Origin: Vigna angularis
Taxonomy: Eukaryota; Streptophyta; Magnoliopsida; Fabales; Fabaceae
DNA length: 64,000 bases
Reading direction: 5' to 3'
Assembly: GCF_016808095.1 (NCBI RefSeq)
Contig: NC_068975.1
Span: 7,690,001 to 7,754,000 of the forward strand
Shown: positions 56,701 to 64,000 of the stretch, one piece after another
Numbering within the stretch: position 1 is the first letter of the stretch
Layout of the letters: each line of letters starts with the position of its first letter
The notes under the pieces: generated by a model
Database searches by the model: none
Seen by the model: only the letters and a program-made list of their open reading frames with translations
Told to the model about the DNA's origin: nothing
Made by a program: the position numbers and the translations under genes

Positions 56701-57246
56701 TACAATCCACCACTCGTTTAATAACATCATCTGACCAAAATATCCATATACAATAATCCTTACAATACCAATCCAACCATACCATAACGCCCATATCATA
56801 TCATCATCACATATTCGCCAACCATGAACTTAGCATATATTCAATATATTCAAATGCATAAGTGAGATTATCACAATACCATATCATTAATAACCTCAAT
56901 TCTTCATTTAACATGAAACTCATAATCAAATCATATACAACCATGATTTCAACAGTACTTAACCATCCAAATATCATTCTCATATCAATTTGCAATGTCA
57001 AATCGATCACACAACATTTCCATATCAAATAGATATATCTAACAACTCAAAACAATGTACACATAACACATTTTCTTTATATCCTTTTAATACCCATATT
57101 CAGGTAACTCAAACAGCTTTGAAACTATCACCAACAGTTCCGGAAGGGTCAAAAACCCCCAAAACGAACTATAGAACGTCCAAAACGGACATCCGGAACC
57201 CCCAAAACTCCCAAAAACAAGATCTGCAGCATGCTGCTGCGTTCAG

Positions 57247-57340
57247 GCGCGCTGGAGCGCGACCAGAGGGCGCTGGAGCGCGACTCAACCTGACCATCGC
57301 GCGCTGGAGCGCGATAAATGGGCGCTGGAGCGCCGTGACA
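57247..57340 (+). repeat. GCGCTGGAGCGCG repeats
   Basis: Four copies of GCGCTGGAGCGC (a GCGCT/AGCGC inverted repeat) within 95 bases, in an otherwise AT-rich LTR. A further GGGCGCTGGGCGCC lies near 58760. Confidence 0.88.
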
Positions 57341-59041
57341 ACAACCAGATTCTGGTTTTTCACCCAGAATTTTCCAGATTTGATTTCCAGTACATATTCA
57401 ACACTTCTAACATGTTTTCAAACATATTTGGAGTCTATTACCACTCCACAATCAGCCAGAAACATCATAACATCAACCTATCCAATTTCTCATGCAAAAA
57501 TTAACTCTTTAAGTGCATAGCCTCATATTTTTCTGCATAATTTCTACCAACTTTTAATCACTCAAACAACTCCCAAACTGAGTTCAATCCATCCTAAAAC
57601 AGTTTACACACATCACCAATTCATCAATCATCACAAACAGATTTGAATTTGCACTATGCTTAAGTGAGTTTCCCAAAACTCATCACTTATACTACTCATC
57701 AAACCATACTTATAAATTCCATCATTTTCCACAACATAAAACTTTTATAACATCAACATCTTAAATCCTAACTCACCATACTTTCATCTTATTAAAGATT
57801 TCTACACAAACCATCAATTCATCCATCCAAAATTCATCAACCAACCAAAATACCCAATTTTCGTATTTGATCAAAAGGAAGGTAAAACCATCATGTTTCT
57901 CATCCCATTTCACAACCTAATTCAGCAAAAGCTTCACATACATGTATATCAACATGCTAGAACGAAAATCCACCATCAATCCAATATATTCATCAATTTT
58001 TCATCATAAAGTTCATACAAATTCCATATATCAAAGTTATAGCAAAAACCCATTTGATTCATCTTTTTACCATCAAAGCATACTCAAAAACCATCATCTA
58101 AGAATAGGACATTTCCAATCCAAGATCTCACAACAAACATTCACATCCATCCCATTCAAACTAATCATTTGTTCAAGAAGTATGATTTTCGGATTTGGAA
58201 AAAGCTAAGGGAAAACCACCATGTTCTTCATCCCATTTCAAGAACCAATTCATCCAAAACTTCATATCTATATATACAAACACATTAGAAGGAATTCTCA
58301 TCATAACTCCCAGCATTCAATCCATTAAAACTCATCACATTTCGCAGGACTTTCATCAAACAACACATGTGCATTTTTCCAAATCAAAGTTAGCTCCCCT
58401 TACCTCTTGAAGACTTCCTTGGAACACCTTGAATCCTTCACTACGAATCTGGGCAGCACCTTGCTCCAAAGACCTCTAGAAAACTCTCTCACGGACCACT
58501 TTCTTCTTTGTAATTCAGCACCTAAGTCCCAGTGCAGAATCCACCCCTTTCTCTTATTCAAATCTGCCCCAAGGGACAACCATGGCCCTTCACTCCATTA
58601 AGAAACACTTAATAATTGGAAAGGAGGTCTGCCCACGCTCCTCTCTGGCCCAAGGGACAAACATTATGATTATGGAGCATATTCCCCAACTTTCCACGCA
58701 ATTCCCACTTATTTCAGATCTGAAAACTGATACGCTCGCGCCCGGGCGCCCCACAGAAAAGGGCGCTGGGCGCCATCCACCCAGACAGCACATCTGTCAC
58801 AACTTTGACAGTTCGGTTGAACCCCTTCCCGAATTCGGAATTAGGCGTATGAGTACTCGAATCGAAGCTCTTTGATTCTACTTTCCAATGGAAAAAGAAT
58901 CAACCCAAAATATTAATTGTATAAAAAGTTATACATAAAATAGTAAACCATGTCAAATTTTGACAGCATTCTATTTTACACTACAACTTGAAATTTTTAC
59001 AACTTGGTAAAATTTTGAGTTTACAAGGGTCTTACAAAGGA

Positions 59042-62000
59042 AGTATATGTGGTGTCTTGACAGTGGATGTTCAAAACACATGACCGGAGATAAAAAGAAA
59101 TTTACAAGCTTCCGGAAAAAGGAACGAGGCTTTGTCACCTATGGTGACAACAACAAAGGAAAAATCCTTGGAATAGGAGATATTGGAAGTGAAGATACCT
59201 TGATGATCAAAGACATGCTATATGTGGAAGGATTAAAGCACAACTTAATTAGCATTAGTCAATTATGCGATAAAGGATTCAAGGTAACCTTCGAACAAAA
59301 TTCTTGCACTATTTATAAAAATGATTCTTCTGAAATTGCTTTGAAAGGAATTAGGCATAACAATATTTATTTGATTGATTTAGAAAATGCATCAAATAGG
59401 AATATTTCATGTTTAGTAGTAAAAGAAGAAAATCCATGGTTATGGCATAAAAGAGCTGCACATATTCATATGCAACAATTGAATAAACTCATTTCTAAAG
59501 ACTTAGTAATTGGTCTACCAAAACTAAAATATGTGAAAAATAAATTGTGTGATGCATGTCAAAAGGGAAAACAAGTAAAATCATCTTTTCATTCGAAAAA
59601 TGTTGTTTCTAGTTTAAAACCCTTAGAACTTTTGCACATGGATTTATTTGGTCCCTCTAGGATAAAAAGTTTTGGAGGAAATTATTATGCTTTAGTTATT
59701 GTAGATGATTATTCAAGATATACTTGGACTTTCTTTCTTACTCTTAAAAGTGAAGCTTTCAAAGAATTTAAAAAGTTTGCAAATTTAGTTCAAAATGAAA
59801 AGGATTTGAAAATAAAGGCTATTAGAAGTGACCATGGAGGTGAATTTCAAAATGAATCTTTTGAAACTTTTTGTGAAGAATATGGCATTTGTCATAATTT
59901 TTCTGCACCTAGAACTCCTCAACAAAATGGAGTTGTAGAAAGAAAGAATAGATCCTTAGAGGAACTTGCTAGAACTATGTTAAATGAATATAGTGTTCCT
60001 AAACAATTTTGGGCTGATGCTGTGAGTACTGCATGTTATGTATTGAATAGAATGCTTATTAGGCCAATTTTGAAATGTACTCCTTATGAACGTTTTAAAG
60101 GAAGAAAACCAAATGTATAACATTTAAGAATTTTTGGATGCAAATGTTTTGTCTTAAATAATGGAAAACAAAATTTAGGAAAATTTGATTCCAAATCCAA
60201 TGAAGCTATTTTTCTAGGATATTCTCTAACTAGCAAAGCTTATAGAGTTTTTAATCGAAAAACACTTGAAATAGAAGAATCTGTGCATGTTGTCTTTGAT
60301 GAAATTGTGGACCTTGAGGTAAAACCTCTTGAGTCAGATGAATCAGATGCAGGTGAAAATGAAGACTTGCAAAAGACAACAAATGAAGAGAAAATGAATA
60401 GTCCTCAAGATGATGAAGATCTAAACAAAATATGGCAACAACCTACAGGATTATCATTGGACAACATCATTGGTGACATATCAAAAGGGGTAAACACTAG
60501 AAGAAATTTAGTTAATTTTTGTATGAATGTAGCTTTCATGTCGCGGATAGAACCTAAGAACATTAAGGAAGCTCTTCAAGATGAACAATGGTGTATTGCG
60601 ATGCAAGAAGAACTCAATCAGTTTGAAAGAAATCAAGTTTGGGAATTGATTCCTAGAGAAGATACTCATCAAGTAATTGGAACAAAATGGGTATTCAAAA
60701 ACAAACTGGATGAAGATGGAAACATCACCAAGAATAAAGCTAGGCTTGTGGCTCAAGGATATAGTCAAGAAGAAGGTATAGATTATGATGAGACATATGC
60801 TCAGTTGCCAAGTTAGAGGCAATACGCCTACTTCTTGCTTATGCATCTATAATGAAATTTAAATTATTTCAAATGGATGTTAAAAGTGCATTTCTAAATG
60901 GTTTTATAAAAGAAGATGTGTATGTTGAACAACCACCCGGTTTTGAAGATTTTAAATTTCCAAATCACATCTATAAATTAAAGAAAGCACTTTATGGTTT
61001 AAAAAAGCACCTAGATCTTGGTATGAAAGACTTAGCAATTTTCTTTTAGAAAATGATTTTAATAGAGGAAAAGTTGATTCCACTTTGTTTATTAAAAGAG
61101 TCGGAAAACATATTTTGATTATTCAAGTATATGTTGATGATATTATTTTTGGATCAACTAATAAATCTCTTTGTGAAGAATTTGCTAAGACTATGCAGGG
61201 TGAATTTGAAATGTCTATGATGGGAGAATTAACATTCTTCCTCGGTCTTCAAATTAAGCAAATGAAAGAAGGTACGTTCATTTCTCAAACTAAGTATTGT
61301 AGAGAAATTCTTAAGAAGTTTGAAATGGACAAAGCAAAGGAAGCATCTACACCTATGGGAACCTCTTGCTATCTTGACAAAGATGAGTCAGGTAAAGAGG
61401 TAAATCAAACTAAATATAGATGCATGATAGGTTCTTTGTTATACCTTACTGCTAGTAGACCGGATATTATGCAGAGTGTTTGTGTGTGTGCTAGGTATCA
61501 ATCTAGTCCTAGAGAATCTCACCTTACAGTAGTTAAAAGAATATTGAAATATCTTAAGGGAACTGCATCCTTTGGTTTATGGTATCCATCAGGAACAGAA
61601 CCTAGTCTTGTAGGTTATTCCGATGCAGATTATGGAGGTTGTAAGATAGATAGAAAAAGCACTAGTGGAACATGTCATCTTCTAGGTAGTTCCTTAGTTT
61701 CTTGGAACTCTAAGAAACAAGCCTGTGTAGCTTTATCAACCACTGAGGCTGAATATATTGCTGTTGGAAATTGTTGTGCGCAAATTTTATGGATGAAACA
61801 ACAATTAGAAGATTATGACATTCATTTAGATCATATTCCACTTAAGTGTGATAATACAAGTGCAATAAATCTTACAAAGAATCCCATAATGCATTCTAGA
61901 ACCAAGCACATTGAGATTAGGCATCATTTTCTTAGAGATCATGTACAAAAGGGAGATTGTGAAATAGAATATATTGATACACAACATCAATTAGCTGATA

Positions 62001-62074
62001 TTTTCACCAAAGCATTGCCTAAGGATAGATTCTATGAGCTTAAAAGAGATTTAGGAATATTGAAAATATCTTAA
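59042..62074 (+). pseudogene. Sirevirus pol: protease end, integrase, RT and RNase H, disabled
   Basis: The frame reads protease LDSGCSKHMTGDKKKF; a pre-integrase zinc region (LWHKRAAHIHMQQLNKLI .. CDACQKGKQ); an integrase core with D-D-E in LLHMDLFGPSR, 'IRSDHGGEFQNE' and 'TPQQNGVVERKNRSLEE'; a TAA at 60118-60120; the linker; RT starting [20 protein letters not shown]; a one-base loss near 60800; 'FQMDVKSAFLNGF' and KKALYGLK; a second frame change near 61005; the RT catalytic YVDDIIFGST; then RNase H with 'SDADYGGCKIDRKSTSG', 'TTEAEYIAVGNCC' and 'DIFTKALPKDRFYELK' to the stop at 62072. One nonsense codon, two frameshifts and the solo LTR upstream disable it. Domain order (INT before RT) is copia type. 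Confidence 0.93.
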
Positions 62075-62121
62075 AAATGGAAATAGGTGAAATTTGCTGA
62101 TTTTCGGAAATCAGCGTCAGT

Positions 62122-62187
62122 TAATCGATTAGTCAGTGCCACTAATCGATTAGTGCTAATCGATTAGCACACCTTGTTAATCGATTA
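62122..62187 (+). promoter_or_regulatory. cluster of four TAATCGATTA palindromes after pol
   Basis: Perfect copies at 62122, 62143, 62157 and 62178. The same 10-mer is repeated in U3 of this element's LTR. It is followed by AAAAACTAGCCGTT (about 62215), also present in the LTR at about 53107, and by a TATA-like box at 62288. Confidence 0.8.
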
Positions 62188-62287
62188 GCATACGTTACAG
62201 GTAGTAAATACTGCAAAAACTAGCCGTTGTAACGGATATAAACGATCATTTTTTTAAATTTGAACGTTGGGGAGTGATTTTTTAGCC

Positions 62288-62295
62288 TATTTAAA
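62288..62295 (+). promoter_or_regulatory. possible internal promoter TATA box for the env-like gene
   Basis: TATTTAAA, 100 bases after the palindrome cluster and 114 bases before the env-like ATG. The leader between is C/T-rich and free of upstream ATGs. This is an inference; a spliced mRNA is the alternative. Confidence 0.5.
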
Positions 62296-62408
62296 CCCCT
62301 ACAATCCCTCATTTTACCCACTCACATTACCCATCACTCTACAACTCAAATTCTCTTCCTTTCTTCACTCAAATATACCACTGTCTTGCTGTCCAAATTT
62401 TTCTTCTC

Positions 62409-63542
62409 ATGGCTGAACCCTCAAGAAGGAGAAGAAGAAGAAGTTATGCATCGGAAAGCAATCCTCCCGCACGTGGTCCAAATATTTATGGGTGGATTTC
62501 AGATGATGGAAGGCATGCAGAATATCTAGAAAGGTGGAAAGAACGAAAGGTTTTTCGTCAAAAATTTGCTGATCTAAATTGGTTTACTGTAAATCAATTT
62601 CAATTTTCTCAGAAATTGGTTGAGCAAGGCATCCAGCATCTCTTGCAACTTCGAGGGCATTACTATCCAGATTTGGTAAGAGTCTTTTACTATAATCTGA
62701 AGGTCCAAAATGGTATTGTTTCCACTTGTGTTAAGGGTGTCGATATTATTCTTGATCATGACATTTGGACAAATGTCGCTCATCTTCCAATCCTAGCAAA
62801 TAATCTGCGTGTGCCAAATGACTTTGGTGATTTCAACAAAATTGTGGCCTATCGCTCTTTCATGCGTAATCCTCAACAACCTCTACCAAATAGGAGATAT
62901 CTTCTAGTAGGACATCTTAGAATGGAGGAAAGAGTGCTTCATTATCTTATTGTGTGGTTACTTTGTCCAAGAGGTTCAAACTTGGCACAATGCCTTGAAA
63001 CAGATTTGATGCTCATGTCTGCTATCACTCAAAACTTAAAAATCAATTGGGCAAGTCTAATCTCCGATACTATAGTACGTGCAAAGAGGTATGACCGAGC
63101 TCATCTTCCATATCCTCTCCTTATTTCCTTAATTTGTGTCTATAAAGGAGTTGATGTTACGGGAGAAAGATTTCTCTCCGTCTTACCAACTCATCAAATT
63201 GAGGAATCAGCACTGCATCAAATGGGTTTTATTCGACAAGGCAATATGTTTGTCCGTGCTGAAGGTGATAATGCACAAGATGCTGAGGAATCCGATGAAG
63301 CAGATGAAGCTATTCCTATGCCAGATCCAACAAATGTTGCTGGACCATCCCATCCTCCACAAGAATATAGTCTAGAAAGTATATCTAGACAAATTGAAGC
63401 AATGGCCTTTATGCAACAAACTAGGATGGATGACATGATGGCTTATCACAATCGTCGCTATGATGAAATTAATACTCACCTCAAGGAAATTGATGATAAG
63501 CTAGCCAAACTCTATGTTCCCGATAGTGATGATGAGTCTTAG
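62409..63542 (+). CDS. Sirevirus env-like ORF (377 aa), intact
   Basis: ATG in a good plant context (ttctcATGGC). It begins with a basic MAEPSRRRRRRSYASES, then ARGPNIYGWISDD, a central domain with 'YYPDLVRVFYYNLKVQNG', VKGVDIILDHDIWTNVAHLP and 'RVLHYLIVWLLCPRGSNL' that resembles the 'putative plant transposon protein' domain, an acidic stretch near 285-300, and a C-terminal helical segment (ISRQIEAMAFMQQTRMDDMM..LKEIDDKLAKLY) that could form a coiled coil, ending SDDES. No signal peptide and no clear membrane span are visible, so a true envelope role is doubtful. The frame is fully open while pol is broken. A decayed relative lies at 35994-37047. Function unknown. Confidence 0.85.
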   Translation: MAEPSRRRRRRSYASESNPPARGPNIYGWISDDGRHAEYLERWKERKVFRQKFADLNWFTVNQFQFSQKLVEQGIQHLLQLRGHYYPDLVRVFYYNLKVQNGIVSTCVKGVDIILDHDIWTNVAHLPILANNLRVPNDFGDFNKIVAYRSFMRNPQQPLPNRRYLLVGHLRMEERVLHYLIVWLLCPRGSNLAQCLETDLMLMSAITQNLKINWASLISDTIVRAKRYDRAHLPYPLLISLICVYKGVDVTGERFLSVLPTHQIEESALHQMGFIRQGNMFVRAEGDNAQDAEESDEADEAIPMPDPTNVAGPSHPPQEYSLESISRQIEAMAFMQQTRMDDMMAYHNRRYDEINTHLKEIDDKLAKLYVPDSDDES

Positions 63543-63887
63543 GCACTTTATGCTTCTATGCTTTTTATAGTGTGAGTGCTATATATTTTACTCCTTTGTA
63601 TGCTTGCCTCTTTAAATTCAATAAAGTATTTTGTTTCTCCTTAATATTTCTATGCATATATCCTTTTATTAAGGGGGAGTATAATTTCAAATAAATTTAG
63701 GGGGAGCAATTATACATCACTTTTTAATAATGATCAAAAAGGGGGAGAAATAAAATATTTAAAGCCTTAAACTTATTTCTAAGTTCACTAACAATTGTTT
63801 CTTCCTTAAGTTGTGTTTTAAATACAGATTATTATCAAAAGCTTTAAACATCAAGAAGGTTTTGATCATCATCAAAAAGGGGGAGAT
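63543..63887 (+). mobile_element. 3' noncoding region with four PPT-like motifs
   Basis: AAGGGGGAG at 63671, AGGGGGAG at 63699, AAAAAGGGGGAGAAA at 63736 and AAAAAGGGGGAGAT at 63874-63887. The last touches the LTR and is the functional position. Repeated PPT motifs are a Sirevirus hallmark. Confidence 0.88.
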
Positions 63888-64000
63888 TGTTAGCAAAATG
63901 ATGAAGATGAAGTTTTGATGATATCTAAATCAAGTCAAGAACATTCAAGACTCATGAAGAATGATTTTTGAAGACTTGTAACTTTTGTAATAACTGTATG
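63888..64000 (+). repeat. start of the Sirevirus 3' LTR (cut by window end)
   Basis: 113 bases beginning TGTTAGCAAAATG, identical to 52801-52913 except for one base (ACAATC in the 5' LTR, ACATTC here). Confidence 0.95.

Larger units (their letters stand above)
55669..59041 (+). mobile_element. Tekay/Del-like solo LTR (55674-59036, 3,363 bp) with TSD AAGGA
   Basis: TGTAACACCCCGAAATTTGG..GGGTCTTACA is flanked by AAGGA at 55669-55673 and 59037-59041. The pol frame resumes after the duplication. A TGTAACACCCC start and an LTR of over 3 kb are usual for Tekay/Del chromoviruses; with no internal region this assignment is by LTR character only. Inside are a 257-bp tandem duplication and GCGCTGGAGCGC repeats. 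Confidence 0.88.
52801..64000 (+). mobile_element. Sirevirus (Ty1/copia), 5' complete, 3' LTR running off the window
   Basis: LTR 52801-53838, initiator-Met primer site, gag, pol (with a 3.4-kb solo LTR inside), an env-like frame, four PPT-like motifs and a 3' LTR starting at 63888. Over the 113 bases of 3' LTR in view only one position differs from the 5' LTR, so insertion is recent. It landed in the gag-linker region of an Athila-like element. Gag and env-like frames are open, pol is not, so this copy cannot move by itself. Confidence 0.93.

Noticed and set aside
56990..57520. 176-codon plus-strand frame in the Tekay-like LTR
   Set aside because: It lies entirely inside a solo LTR, crosses GCGCTGGAGCGC repeats, and has no recognisable domain.

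Overview
This window looks like a repeat-dense, probably pericentromeric stretch of a flowering-plant nuclear genome. The retroelement families (Athila/Calypso-like Ty3/gypsy elements, Sireviruses with an env-like reading frame, a Tekay/Del-like long LTR, CACTA transposons) and their sequence style suggest a legume of the bean/cowpea/soybean group. That placement is an inference; no host gene proves it. No complete host gene, rRNA or tRNA gene and no CRISPR array was seen. Almost everything is transposable-element DNA, nested up to four deep.

Layout. 1-1149: AT-rich intergenic DNA with a TA microsatellite. 1150-4940: three LTR pieces, the last with its tRNA-Asp primer site and leader. 4960-10085: a decayed CACTA (En/Spm) element with TNP2-type and second-ORF remnants, broken by an LTR at 8290-9736. 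10191-22864: a minus-strand gag-protease Athila-like element, into whose 5' LTR a complete 7,665-bp non-autonomous element (14628-22292, target duplication CTCCC) inserted. This insert has the only fully open gag-protease frame and a 3' region with six covarying hairpins. 22865-24147: the end of another CACTA element and a PIF/Harbinger-like MITE. 24965-37047: a Sirevirus and the CACTA copy it landed in, split and partly inverted, with a solo gypsy LTR (target duplication TCGGC) and a MITE close by. 38347-52800: a minus-strand Athila-like autonomous element (protease, RT, RNase H, integrase remnants), broken in RT by a solo LTR. That LTR holds a deleted gypsy element, whose 3' LTR holds a 4,592-bp CACTA element with 29-bp TIRs and exon-like pieces of an unknown gene. 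52801 to the end: a young Sirevirus (gag, pol, env-like gene, start of the 3' LTR) with a 3,363-bp Tekay-like solo LTR in pol (target duplication AAGGA).

How the parts work together. The autonomous Athila-like element could once have supplied RT and integrase to the gag-protease elements, which share its primer-site type, its post-pol motif and its LTR ends. The Sirevirus pol is dead, from the insertion plus a nonsense codon and two frameshifts, but its gag and env-like frames are open and its LTRs are almost identical where both are visible. The observations most worth a second look are: the hairpin array; LTR ends that have absorbed a fossil primer-binding site; an apparent copy of the LTR promoter module ahead of the env-like gene; the Sirevirus split by inversion with matching target duplications; and the exon capture in the CACTA element.
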